A stretch of DNA of 64,000 bases from Micromussa lordhowensis (taxonomy: Eukaryota; Cnidaria; Anthozoa; Scleractinia; Lobophylliidae): the NCBI GenBank assembly GCA_964020085.1, contig OZ026598.1, positions 23,477,350-23,541,349 of the forward strand, read 5' to 3'. The notes below the pieces were generated by a model. That model ran no database searches. It worked only from the letters and a program-made list of their open reading frames with translations, and was not told where the DNA came from. Below are positions 22,801 to 34,569 of this stretch, in pieces. Numbering within the stretch: the first letter of the stretch is position 1; every line of letters starts with the position of its first letter. Position numbers and translations under genes: made by a program.

Positions 22801-25800
22801 TTCCTCCTCTACATTTAACTTCCTGAGAGGCCTCAACCCTCAAAATGACCAGCATCAGGAGGTGATTGCAGAGAAGCTTGAACACTGGCTGGAAACCAAA
22901 GAAAGGCCATCTAAAGAGAAGGTACCAAGTGGGAAGATAATAATTGTGGTTTCTTCTAGATCTATGTATTATTAGATAGCTCCACACATTACTGTATAAT
23001 GTTGAAATTCCACAGGTGCTCCACTCTTTGAAGGCACATTTTGTAAATTTAAGCAAATTACAAGAACCAAGACAATTCAATGAAATAAATTTAAACTCAT
23101 TATGTTTTGCAGGTAAAATCATCAGCTGAAAAAAGTGATGTCAAAGTATTGCATCAGGTAAAACGTACACTTAAAGATTCTAGCATTTTTAAGTTATTTA
23201 TACCAAGGTAGTCCATGGATGGCACAGCTTTAAAGTTTATATAAAAGGATGCTTGTTTTGAGAAGAGCAAAGTTAATCCCCATGGGAGTTCTTAAATGTT
23301 AACATTCAAACACACAGTTTTAACTCCTATAAGTGACCACCCAAAATGTTAAGCCTAGGTGGTTGCTTACGAGAGTGGTTAGACTATACTGGGTCAAAAT
23401 TCTGCCTCACAAGCATATGGTAACAGCAGAGACTCGCATTAACTCATGTTTTTAAATGTCTTATATGCAAAAGGTCAAATTCAAGATAAACTCCTGTACT
23501 TACCCATCCGAAATTTCAATGTCTCATACTAGCCAGGAGTGCAATATGGTTACAGCATGTTATTATCTACTTTACCCTCTATTATCTGTCAAGTAGTTGC
23601 TTGTGGGAGGTTGAAAACAAAAAGGAAATTTCAAAGGCTTATCTCTATGAGTGGTCGCTGTTGCTTAGTATGGGTGGTCGCTTACAAGAGCTTCCAAATA
23701 TAGTAATTGTATTTGTATGAAAAAAGGGTCTAGTTGTCCTTGCTGGGGTGCTCTGACAGCAAACAACCATGATAATGATTAACCAGAACTAGCCTGTTGG
23801 CCTCTAAAAAAAACAAAAAATAAATAAAAATAATAACTTAATTTATATAGCGGATATATACAAACTAGCTCCATACCGCGTTACAGTCATAAAAGTAAAA
23901 CTAAATATAAAAGTATGAACTAAATTAATGAACTTAAAAATGGAAATAATTATCTAAAAGTAATAAGTTTTTAAATGCGATTTAAAAACGGCGACTGATG
24001 GACTCAACTTAATTTCAAGAGGCAGATCATTCCATGACTTGGGGGTGGCAACTGAGAGGGCTTTTGCTCCGTAAGTTTTCAGACGTACCCTAGGAATTTC
24101 TAAAATATATTTTCCAGCAGATCTTAGACTTCTTGGTGGATTATAGTGGACCAAAAGTTGACTTATATAGGAAGGTGCTAAATTTCAAAAACATTGCTGC
24201 TGTTGTCACAGAGGCAATGGAAGCGTGATGGTAATCGACAGTAACACAAATTGAACATCCTACAACATTCTCAACTTTCACCTTTATTGTGTCTTCCTGT
24301 ACTAAAAGTTATTGGTTTTAATTAATGCTTTGCAGAGACTTAAAGAAGAACAAATAAAAAACCAAAAACTGTCCACTTCCTTAAACGCAATGGAAAAGGT
24401 GATTAAATATTGATATTTTATAACTTTGTTGACTTCTGCTTTATTGTTAATTGACATATTAATAAACATTTTAATTTGTCTTCTGCAGAAATATCAGAGC
24501 AGTGTCGATGAAATTTCAATGTTACAAAAAGAAATCGCTAGACAAAAAGAGGTTTGCAAGATTTATAATTATTTCAATTTTTAATTGACAATAATTATTA
24601 CGCGGGCTTTCCTTTTCATAAAGTGCAAGTTGTTCTTGGTTGCCAAAAGAGGGGGGTCATGGTCCCAGGAATTCTATGCACAGACCATGGAAACTCAGGG
24701 GATGGGGAACACAACGTTGCTTGCTCTTCACCATTTTGGCAAGAATCGCTTCTTATGCCCATCTCACATACAAAGATGTTGATCATTTTCGGAAAGGGTC
24801 AGTCTACGAATTTTATTGTTTGAAAGCTGGCCAGGTAAGCAAAGTTCAAGCTTGAAATGTTCTTGCAAGATAACTGAGCCAATCATGCTATGAATTCAAG
24901 CCATGAAAACACTGACAAAAAATAGGCAATTAATGATTTAATTTGATTTGATTTAATGTACAGTTGGTTGAAACTAAAGAAAAGATAATAAAGTTTTTGA
25001 AGACTGAGGCTGAGAGTTTAAAGCAGGTACATGTAAGTGTTATAATTGCTCTTGGGTCATTACCAGGTGACCTAAAGATGACTTCATTAAGCTTTATTGA
25101 ATAATAAATTGATCTAAAGATCATATTTAATGCTATGGACAAATCCGTATTTGAAATAAACCTAGGTGTAGCAGATAAACCTAGGTTGTAGCAGATTGAA
25201 ATTGCTCCCCAGCCAAATTAGCAACTTGTGATTTCCCTCCATTTTTGGGGGTCAACCTCAAAGATTTTATGCCTGACATGGCCTAAATGCAGGTAATATG
25301 GTTTTAATCTGGATTATATCAAGTATAAAATCTATATCTTAACAGCTTAAAACAATAATTACAACTTTTTTTATTCATTTTGTCAGCCTGAAGACTCGGA
25401 GAAAAGCTCAACTGTAAGTAGAACTATAACCATGTAATAGTTATCCGGGGGAGGGAGGTGCTCTACAAAGTGCGATACAGGGACTCATGGCCCCAAGTTC
25501 CAAATTACTCTTTTGTAGACAATTTTGACAGAAAAGGTAACCCTTAAATTCTGCAATTATCTTTTTTTCATTGTCATGTAGTGCCTAATAAATGAAATGG
25601 TACAGCCATACACTGTAAGGTGTGCTTGATTATAATTGATTTGGTCTGAAAATGTTGGAATCTATTGTTTCAGTTCTGCCATCTGATTGGCTTTCATTGT
25701 CTGGGTGGCCCTGGTTTCAGTAAATACACTGTAAAAGCCCTTTAAAATAACCAAAACTTGTAAAATTCCCTTTTATATACCTGAAGCCTGAAAAAGGTAC

Positions 25801-28800
25801 CCATCTCGCATGAAGCCTTTTCTATATAGAGGTTGCTTAAAATGGAATGGGGTATAATCTTGAGGAATTAAAATTAACCTATCAGTTACACTGAAGACAG
25901 GTCAAGCAAATATGGATGAAAAATAAAACCATAGTGCATACTTGTGCTTCACAGGTGCAGAAAAAACAGATCAAACATCTCAAACCAATGGTAAGGTGTT
26001 TGTTGGTTTAAGTGGTATGTGATCCATCAGATCCTCTCCCTGTTCTCTCCACACATGCCTAGTCACATAATTATGTCCATGGCACAAAGAGTTTGCACAT
26101 ATGTAATGTGTGGTGATCAAACTCTCTCTGTAGCTCAGTTGTTACAATGCCCAACTGGTATTTATATCGAATCTGTTTGGAACTCACACTCTCATTTCTC
26201 CTAGACTAGGAGATGGTGAACAGATCATATTTATCATTACCCTGGTTTTTTCATAGCCATTGAAAAACACCTTAGAGTCTGTTAAAGCCGCTTATGAATC
26301 AGACAAGGAGCTCATCAATGAGCTGCGAGACCAACAGGTAATATTAAAAAATAATTAGATCTATAATTAAAGTAAAATTATATGGTCCTGATGGAAACTA
26401 GGGGAGCACACTATTTAATGTAAACTACTTTGTAACTTGTTACCCTGAAGTGGTGCTTTGAAATTTCCTCTCAAGGCTTTTTACACATAACAAAATGTTG
26501 TTCATTCATGTCTATATCTCTTATCCTTTAGGGACCACCCTCTTCAAAGAAAAAGAAACTTGCTGTAAGTTACAGAATCATATAACAAAACCCAGGGTTT
26601 TCATTAAGAATCTAAGAGGCAGGAGGATATTATGAAATAACCAGAGAATCTGGCCACTCAGAGAAAAATTTAACTTCAAGGCTTCTACGGGCCTTGTAGT
26701 TTAGCCGGAAAACTCCATGAAGTAGCCGGAGAATTCTCCGATCTCCGATGCTTAATGAACACCCTGAAACCGTAAAAAAAATTCAATGGCTAGTTTGGTC
26801 TTGCTTTGGGAATTTTTGCTCAACTGTCTCACCAAAATACAAACATCATCTCAACCAAACTAGCCAAAGTGTACTTATAGGATTGATTAGGTAACAGATG
26901 TCAAATTGTCTGACTGTGCTTGCTAGTTGACACATTGCATAAATTATTAATTTCATGTGTCTGTTCCCTTTGTGACGATGAAAATTAGCCAATGAGTGGA
27001 CAAGAATTTCTGTAGTCTATCTTAAAAATTACATTTATCATGTCAATGTTTTCAGACACTAAGGGAGGAACAAGAGAAAACCTAGGGTCTATAAAATAGA
27101 TATGGGTTACCCTATATGATATGATTTGAATTTTGAAGGATCGACAGTGTATGCTGAATATTTCTACCGACTGTAAATGTGAAGCTACTTAAAGATCATT
27201 AAATACATTGTTTTTCAATAGGCTCCATCCTTGTCGCAGAATGACAGAGAAGCAGAAGTGAGTACCAGTAACTTATAAAAAATAGTTTAATATGAAACTG
27301 TCATTTTGAGAGATAAGCCAGCAATGATTGTACAATTCTAGAGCTTCATTCCTCAGAAACCAGTGGTCAAATAAATGCCCTTGTTACCCTGAAGTGGTGC
27401 TTTGAAATTTCCTCTCAAGGCTTTTTACACATAACAAAATGTTGTTCATTCATGTCTATATCTCTTATCCTTTAGGGACCACCCTCTTCAAAGAAAAAGA
27501 AACTTGCTGTAAGTTACAGAATCATATAACAAAACCGTAAAAAAAATCCAATGGCTAGTTTGGTCTTGCTTTGGGAATTTTTGCTCAACTGTCTCACCAA
27601 AATACAAACATCATCTCAACCAAACTAGCCAAAGTGTACTTATAGGATTGATTAGGTAACAGATGTCAAATTGTCTGACTGTGCTTGCTAGTTGACACAT
27701 TGCATAAATTATTAATTTCATGTGTCTGTTCCCTTTTTGATGATGAAAATTAGCCAATGAGTGCACAAGAATTTCTGTAGTCTATCTTAAAAATTACATT
27801 TATCATGTCAATGTTTTCAGACACTAAGGGAGGAACAAGAGAAAACCTAGGGTCTATAAAATAGATATGGGTTACCCTATATGATATGATTTGAATTTTG
27901 AAGGATCGACAGTGTATGCTGAATATTTCTACCGACTGTAAATGTGAAGCTACTTAAAGATCATTAAATACATTGTTTTTCAATAGGCTCCATCCTTGTC
28001 GCAGAATGACAGAGAAGCAGAAGTGAGTACCAGTAACTTATAAAAAATAGTTTAATATGAAACTGTCATTTTGAGAGATAAGCCAGCAATGATTCTACAA
28101 TTCTAGAGCTTCATTCCTTAGAATCCAGTGGTCAAATAAATGCCCTTGTTACCCTGAAGTGGTGCTTTGAAATTTCCTCTCAAGGCTTTTTACACATAAC
28201 AAAATGTTGTTCATTCATGTCTATATCTCTTATCCTTTAGGGACCACCCTCTTCAAAGAAAAAGAAACTTGCTGTAAGTTACAGAATCATATAACAAAAC
28301 CGTAAAAACAATTCAATGGCTAGTTTGGTCTTTCTTTGGGAATTTTTGCTCAACTGTCTCACCAAAATACAAACATCATCTCAACCAAACTAGCCAAAGT
28401 GTACTTATAGGATTGATTAGGTAACAGATGTCAAATTGTCTGTGCTTGCTAGTTGACACATTGCATAAATTATTAATTTCATGTGTCTGTTCCCTTTTTG
28501 ACGATGAAAATTAGCCAATGAGTGCACAAGAATTTTTGTAGTCTATCTTAAAAATTACATTTATCATGTCAATGTTTTCAGACACTAAGGGAGGAACAAG
28601 AGAAAACCCAGGGTCTATAAAATAGATATGGGTTACCCTATATGATATGATTTGGATTTTGAAGGATCAACAGTGTATGCTGAATATTCCTACTGACTGT
28701 CAATGTGAAGCTACTTAAAGATCATTAAATACATTGTTTTTCAATAGGCTCCATCCTTGTCGCAGAATGACAGAGAAGCAGAAGTGAGTACCACTAACTT

Positions 28801-29801
28801 ATAAAAATAGTTTATGAAACAGTTACTGTCTTTTTGAGAGAGAAGCCAGCAATGATTCTACAATTCTAGATCTTCATTCCTCAGAATTCAATGGTCAAAT
28901 GCCCTTGTTACCCTGAAGTGGTGCTTTGAAATTTCCTCTCAAGGCTTTGTACACATAACAAAATATTGTTCATTCGTGTTTATATCTCTTATCCTTTAGG
29001 GACCACCCTCTTCAAAGAAAAAGAAACTTGCTGTAAGTTACTGATTCATATAACAAAACTGTAGAAAATTGAATGGTTAGTTTGGTCTTTCTTTGGGAAT
29101 TTTTGCTAAACTGTCTCACCAAAATACAAACAATAGCTCAATCAAACTAGCCAAAGTGTACTACTGTAGAACAACAACAACAACAAATACTTTATTTACT
29201 CTAACCACGAAAGGTTTGGTTAGGTAATAATACCATTTCTTAATTAACATATACCTCTGTGGAAACATTTTGACATTGAAATGTGAAAACTATAAATAAA
29301 TAAATAAACATTTTTAATGTGACTAGTATATATAATAATATACATGAAAAAATTAGTCGATTCTGATTGGCTGAGAGCCGTGCAGTTCAAGAGTAACACC
29401 AGTGCAAAAAGTGTAACACCAGTGCAAATCACACATCGTAATTTTGAATTACAGTTGACTGAAAGGTAATAGGAAATGGACCAAAATTTTTGGTCATCAT
29501 TTTACGTGATTCTAGAATGTAGTTTAGCGTGGTTTGTTGTGGACTCGCGAGCCACAACAAATTTTGACTACTGTGATGACGCAAATCGTTGTCGATAAAA
29601 GTACAGACAACGCTAAACCACATTCGATTTGTTAATTAGAACATATCATTTCGTGACACCCAGTATGTAAACTTATACTAAACTTGGTCATTTCATTTGC
29701 AGAAACATGCGAAGGGATACGCCTATGTGCCTGCACTTAGCTTCCAGGCAAAAAATATCTTCCAGGAAACTGAGTTCAAAACTCGCCTCAGAAAAAAGTA
29801 A
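19809..29801 (+). CDS. Unknown coiled-coil-like acidic/basic protein of the giant element (about 18 exons)
   Basis: Exons by splice sites: 19,809-19,988; 20,066-20,531; 22,652-22,921; 23,113-23,157; 24,336-24,398; 24,489-24,551; 24,964-25,026; 25,387-25,413; 25,955-25,990; 26,257-26,337; 26,532-26,564; 27,222-27,257; 27,476-27,508; 27,987-28,022; 28,241-28,273; 28,748-28,783; 29,000-29,032; 29,703-29,801. Every exon except the second is a multiple of three and starts in phase 0; about 543 codons. Exon 2 has one base too many: its first half reads HFEEEDFTLNSNEFVDKLEE and its second half is open only after a shift near the A-runs at 20,275-20,299. Exon 3 (FPSALFSKAVELCES) could be a folded domain. 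The three 63-base exons each encode 21 residues rich in K, E, Q and L, as in coiled coils. No known family recognised; an accessory DNA-binding or targeting protein is a guess. The stop lies inside the right arm. Confidence 0.65.
20532..22651. other. Large intron of the coiled-coil gene holding a MITE and a LINE tail
   Basis: 2.1 kb without coding sequence. It contains the mariner-like MITE at 21,934-22,255 and the 3' tail of a CR1/L2-type LINE at about 22,520-22,575 (GGGGCAAATAGGACTAATGA, then ATGATGATG). A block at 20,945-21,075 repeats AAGTGACTT/GCGAAGT motifs. Confidence 0.55.
21934..22255. mobile_element. Tc1/mariner-like MITE (TA target duplication)
   Basis: 322 bp, flanked by TA on both sides (21,932-21,933 and 22,256-22,257). 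Terminal inverted repeats start CAGTCA and share GAAGCATACCCCTCAA/GGAGCATACCCCTCAA, followed by TTACATTAATGAATTGATTA in both arms. No coding capacity. Confidence 0.85.
23815..24174 (-). mobile_element. 5'-truncated CR1/L2-type LINE, RT C-terminus and 3' UTR
   Basis: The minus-strand frame at 24,154-23,954 reads YNPPRSLRSAGKYILEIPRV and ends PKSWNDLPLEIKLS...FKSHLKTYYF. This is the usual C-terminal tail of CR1/L2-like reverse transcriptases, where the WNDLP motif is typical. The A/T-rich 3' end is at about 23,815. It lies in an intron of the coiled-coil gene, in opposite orientation. Confidence 0.8.
24585..24840. other. Open stretch in an intron, coding status unclear
   Basis: All three plus frames are open for about 65 codons. 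A good donor (CAG|GTAAGC) occurs near 24,834 and a weak acceptor (CCCAG) near 24,669, so an extra exon between the 63-base coiled-coil exons is possible. Phase does not clearly fit, and the composition (W, H, C, R) is unlike its neighbours. More likely a fragment of another repeat. Confidence 0.25.
26532..29032 (+). repeat. Tandem duplication of an exon pair (about 760-bp units)
   Basis: A unit containing one 33-base exon (GPPSSKKKKLA) and one 36-base exon (APSLSQNDREAE), with both introns, is repeated. 33-base exons start at 26,532, 27,476, 28,241 and 29,000; 36-base exons start at 27,222, 27,987 and 28,748. The second and third units are almost identical. The first has an extra block of about 180 bases (26,590-26,765). 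The last copy lacks the 36-base exon. All copies keep splice sites and reading frame, so each adds 23 residues to the protein. Confidence 0.95.
29160..29640. other. Last intron: LINE tail and hairpin
   Basis: About 29,165-29,215 is the reverse complement of a retroelement tail (CAACAACAACAACAAATACTTTATTTACTC). About 29,533-29,562 is a hairpin, TTTGTTGTGG...CCACAACAAA. No coding sequence. Confidence 0.45.
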
Positions 29802-32800
29802 TCTTATTAGCAGCCTTCGAGCTTTAATATAGCAGTAGTAATATTGTTATCTGTCCTTTTTTTATCAGTTCATCAAGTGCTTACTAATAAACTGCAGCTA
29901 TAACGTTTTAACATGTCAGTGCGTGTCTTTGATCTAGTTAAAGTAATCCATGTACCATTTATTAATGGATTCGAGCTCTAAATCGCTCACCGTGATCGTG
30001 AGCCACGTCTTTGCGTTCGACTGTACAGGACAACATTCAAATTGAGAAATGAACATACATATAGTCATCTTCCACTACAGAACGCGGAAACGATATCAAT
30101 AAGATGTTTCGTGTATCTCTAGTTTGGGGAAGAATGAAGAATTTCCAATACCACTATTAAAAACACTACTGCCAGTACTACAGAACATAGCCCGAGGAAT
30201 TTAATATAACATGAATGACTCGTACTACGTATTAAACTGGATAATTGTCTCTAAATTTAATTTTTATTCAAAGTCTATAATTTCATAACATTATACATTC
30301 TTGTGAAAGCGACAGTCCAATGTAGTTTTATACTTCTTCTCTGATCGTGCAATAACAATTCCTAACTGAGTTTAAAACTGGACAATTCTAAAAAAACGGT
30401 TTTATAAAATAACTGAGCTACTACGCGCGCTCTCATCGGTCGATAAGTGTGTTTGGATGAGAGTATGTAAACACGATTGCGACGTGTTAGATTCGCGCGT
30501 ATTTTGAGAATTATTTTATAAAAGCAATAAGAGCACTTTTTCTCGAAAGTTATGCAAGCCCTCGACTACGTCTCGGGTTTGCGTAACTGTCTCGAATTCT
30601 CCCAACCCTCCTCGTGTTTAGATGAGCCTATGTAAACATGGAAAAAGTGCTCTATTGCTTAATGACCGAATAATAACATGCTTAAGTTACACTCCACTCT
30701 CTAGTGCTTCCTATGCTGGCTACCAATTCACTCCAAGCTACACCTATCACTTCCTGAAGGCCCTAACAACAGGAATGAAAAGTACACTAGGTTATTCGAC
30801 ATACATCAAATGAATTAAAGCCATACAAACTAGACACTCGTAAAACAAATGCTGTAAAAACAACATCAAAATAGATAACTTGTAAATCAGCACACTAGTA
30901 AATTCGTTCTCGGCAACTAAGTAATCAGGACGATTAGATTAATAATCGTACATCCACCTAGCTATCTTTGTACTGAGTATAAACTAAGTGATCAATACGA
31001 TTAATAATCGTACATGATCTTTGTACTCAGTGTAAACTAAGTGATCAATACGATTAATAATCGTACATGATCCTTGTACTCAGTATAAACTAAGTGATCC
31101 ATACGATTAATAATCGTACATGATCCTTGTACTCAGTATAAACTAAGTGATTAATGCGATTAATAATCGTACATGATCCTTGTACTCAGTATAAACTAAG
31201 TGATCCATACGATTAATAATCGTACATGATCCTTGTACTCAGTATAAACTAAGTGATCAATACGATTAATAATCGTACATGATCCTTGTGCTCAGTATAA
31301 ACTAAGTGATCAATACAATTAATAATCGTACATGATCCTTGTACTCAGTATAAACTAAGTGATTAATACGATTAATAATCGTACATGATCCTTGTACTCA
31401 GTATAAACTAAGTGATCAATACGATTAATAATCGTACATGATCCTTGTACTCAGTATAAACTAAGTGATTAATACGATTAATAATCGTACATGATCCTTG
31501 TACTCAGTATAAACTAAGTGATCAATACGATTAATAATCGTACGTGATCCTTGTACTCAGTATAAACTAAGTGATCCATACGATTAATAATCGTACATGA
31601 TCCGTGTACTCAGTATAAACTAAGTGATTATAAATACGATTAATAATCGTACATGATCCTTGTACTCAGTATAAACTAAGTGATTAATACGATTAATAAT
31701 CGTACATGATCCTTGTACTCAGTATAAACTAAGTGATCAATACGATTAATAATCGTACGTGATCCTTGTACTCAGTATAAAGTAAGTGATCCATACGATT
31801 AATAATCGTACGTGATCCTTGTACTCAGTATAAACTAAGTGATCCATACGATTAATAATCGTACATGATCCGTGTACTCAGAATAAACTAAGTGATTAAT
31901 ACGATTAATAATCGTACATGATCCTTGTACTCAGTATAAACTAAGTGATTAATACGATTAATAATCGTACATGATCCTTGTACTCAGTATAAACTAAGTG
32001 ATCAATACGATTAATAATCGTACGTGATCCTTGTACTCAGTATAAACTAAGTGATCCATACGATTAATAATCGTACATGATCCGTGTACTCAGTATAAAC
32101 TAAGTGATTAATACGATTAATAATCGTACATGAACCTTGCTATCTTTCTAATCAGTGGTAGATCAGTACGCTTAATAATTGTAATTGGAACTAACAAAAA
32201 GACATAGTCGCACACGCACTCTTCAGATTTTGTACTGAGTAACTTTAGGTTAATTCCTATCAGTGATGGTTGCCAGGTGGTTGCATCGGTAGTGCTATCT
32301 ATTACTCCTTGAATTTCATATTGATAATTAAGGTGACATTAAAGAGGTTAAAACCCCAAGCAACCTGGAATGCAGTAAACTTAAATTATCGATAACAGAG
32401 TAGTACAAAGAGCGCCTGTCAAATATACGCGTATTAATCGTAAATTTCGTTCGGTTTAGGCCTGTGATGGCGTTATTTCTTTCCACTCGTCCACAACAGT
32501 TGTCACGTTTTAGTGTTGCGTTACGCTGCAGAGTAACGACCGTAAAGGCGTCAAAGAAAAACAATTCTGACAGCTGTCAAATGCTTATTTCTATCATTGG
32601 CTATTTCAGTGACATGAGACATTTGACAACTCTTCTAACTTTGTGCCAAATCCTTGAGGCTTTTACCAGAAGACCTTGACTTTCAGGCAAACATTATTTT
32701 TCGACTGATTTGAACTGAAATTTGCTCACGCTATACTGAGGATTGATCTTATCGCTTATTACGTGACATTGATTTTGTTCACTTATTACTATTTCGGATC

Positions 32801-34569
32801 ACACAAGGCTTTTACCGAGATGACCACGTGGAGTGGACGACGGCAAGACTTGGGATTGCCGCTGAATCGATGCTGCTCAATTCAAAGCAGCACTGAGAGA
32901 ACTTTGCAGGAGTTGCTATGATTGTCATACGAGTTTACAAATGACAGGAGCGCAAAACTTGATATTAAACATTATCGGATGGACGTTCAGGTTAACTTTG
33001 AAATTGCTTCTGCTGGAATATATACTGCATTATGCCGTAAAGAAGTCATAGAGGTGAGACTAAATCTATTGAAATTACTGTAGAAAAGTGGATGTCGCGA
33101 TGGTGTACTGATATTCTGATACTGTACTGTAAAAGCTGGAGAAAACGTTTTTCCCGCGAAAAATAGGCGCCAAATGTCAGCAAGAGTCGAATTCTCGAAT
33201 GTTAGTGTTCAGGGCAGCTTAAAGTTCTTCACTCTCGAAAGGATTTTCTTCAGGCTTAAGGAATTTAAATCTTACAAAGGGGAATATATGATGAGGAGGT
33301 TTGGAGTATTTTTTTTTTCCAACCGGGTTCAGAGTGCGGTGTTATGTCGCGGGCACCTTCGCCTTCACCAACGCCGGCCTTAGCGCAAGTTATTTCAGCT
33401 ACCTATGTAGTGTCTTACAGTGAATACACATTTTACGCAACAATTAAAACTTTAAATACAACTAACGATTCGGGACAGTAGATGATAAATTTCACGTCAA
33501 AAAACATTATAGCAATTCTCGGCATGATTGAGCTTACGACATTTTCAGGCTCTTGAACTGAACCCAGACGAATTTCACGCATCGGACTTGTTGATTTCAC
33601 TGATGGAACACTATCAAAATACCGTTGCTTGATCCTATCTTGTCCTGTGTTTCCTCGGAAATGTCACATAAAAATTAAAGAACATCCAAAACAGTTGGCG
33701 CTGCTATTCATGTCATTCACTGCAAAATCCGCGGCAAAATAGGAAAACTGTGCTTGTTGTTTCAAAATGACGTCGTGGTTTGATTGGTCTCGCTAAAATG
33801 GAGAGTTCAAAAAAGAAACCCATTCCACAAATATACTGGTACGTTTTTTTTTCTGAACTTCATCTGCATTTTGACTAGTCCGACATTTTCACGCGCAGTC
33901 CATTTTGACGCGCAGTTGAACTACACATCAAATGAGAATGTTGTTGTTCTGTTTGAGTATTGCATGCAAATCTCTTTCAAGCATGCAAATCTCATACAAC
34001 CTCGCTCAGTTTGTTTAAGACAATACTGTCACCCTTACACAACAGTGTGCCATTGAAAATCTAATTCTGGCTCCCAAAAACATTATTTTGCAGAATGGTT
34101 AAATTTTACCCGTCGATTGGGAGTTGTCGATTTCGACGTATTTTAACAGTATATTAAGCTTATTATAATGAAATCATGAAGCTACATCTCCTAGATATAT
34201 CGCTTTCTTGGCTAATTTTTAGTTGGTCTTTCTTAGTTTTGGAAACTGTATTTTCAGGCAATATAATAACGTGAGTTCACGAAACGTGGCATTGCATTTC
34301 AATATCGATCGCTGCGACTTGGCGAAATGTGGGACAACTTCAGTCACTTTTTAGTTTATAACAATCTTTGTCGGTAGTGTAAAGGATAATTTATCAGAAG
34401 ATTTGAGAAAAATGATTTTAGCAAAGATTGTTCCAAGGTTAATTTTATTTGCAAATTTCTTACCCAGCTCTGCTCGAAAGTCGAAGAATTAGCACCAGCG
34501 ACCGAATTGCCGCGCTTTTTTTTCCCCGTCGTTAAATTACTGTCGCCGGATCAACATAAATTTGTTTCA
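29776..34569 (-). repeat. Right inverted arm of the giant element (uninterrupted)
   Basis: Reverse-complement partner of the left arm, 4.79 kb. Its inner edge (TCAAAACTCGCCTCAG, 29,776-29,791) lies inside the last exon of the coiled-coil gene, so the final codons and the stop of that gene are part of the arm. The satellite array occupies about 30,955-32,140. The rest (29,802-30,950 and 32,150-34,569) holds no supported gene. A hairpin-rich stretch near 30,400-30,660 is shared with 10,740-11,000 on the left. Confidence 0.88.
30955..32140 (-). repeat. 53-bp satellite array, right arm
   Basis: About 22 uninterrupted tandem copies of the same 53-bp unit in reverse orientation (ACGATTAATAATCGTACATG, ATCCTTGTACTCAGTATAAA, CTAAGTGATCAAT). 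One copy near 31,625 has a 3-base insertion. Copy number almost equals that of the left array once the BEL element is removed, so the arrays are either homogenised between arms or were copied together. Confidence 0.95.

Noticed and set aside
24585..24855. Extra exon of the coiled-coil gene
   Set aside because: All three frames are open and composition and phase do not fit; left as uncertain.
10577..30813. Small open frames present in both arms (10,577-10,768 minus and 30,622-30,813 plus; also 2,320-2,556 and 32,328-32,564)
   Set aside because: They match only because the arms are near-identical DNA copies. There is no recognisable domain, and other frames in the arms are equally conserved.
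302..34569. Polinton/Maverick or giant-virus-derived element
   Set aside because: Size and long inverted ends would fit, but no protein-primed DNA polymerase, packaging ATPase, capsid or retroviral-type integrase was seen in the core. The only integrase is that of the BEL element.
302..34569. Target-site duplication of the giant element
   Set aside because: Flanking bases CGTACC and TGCCTG do not match and outer homology continues. No duplication can be claimed.
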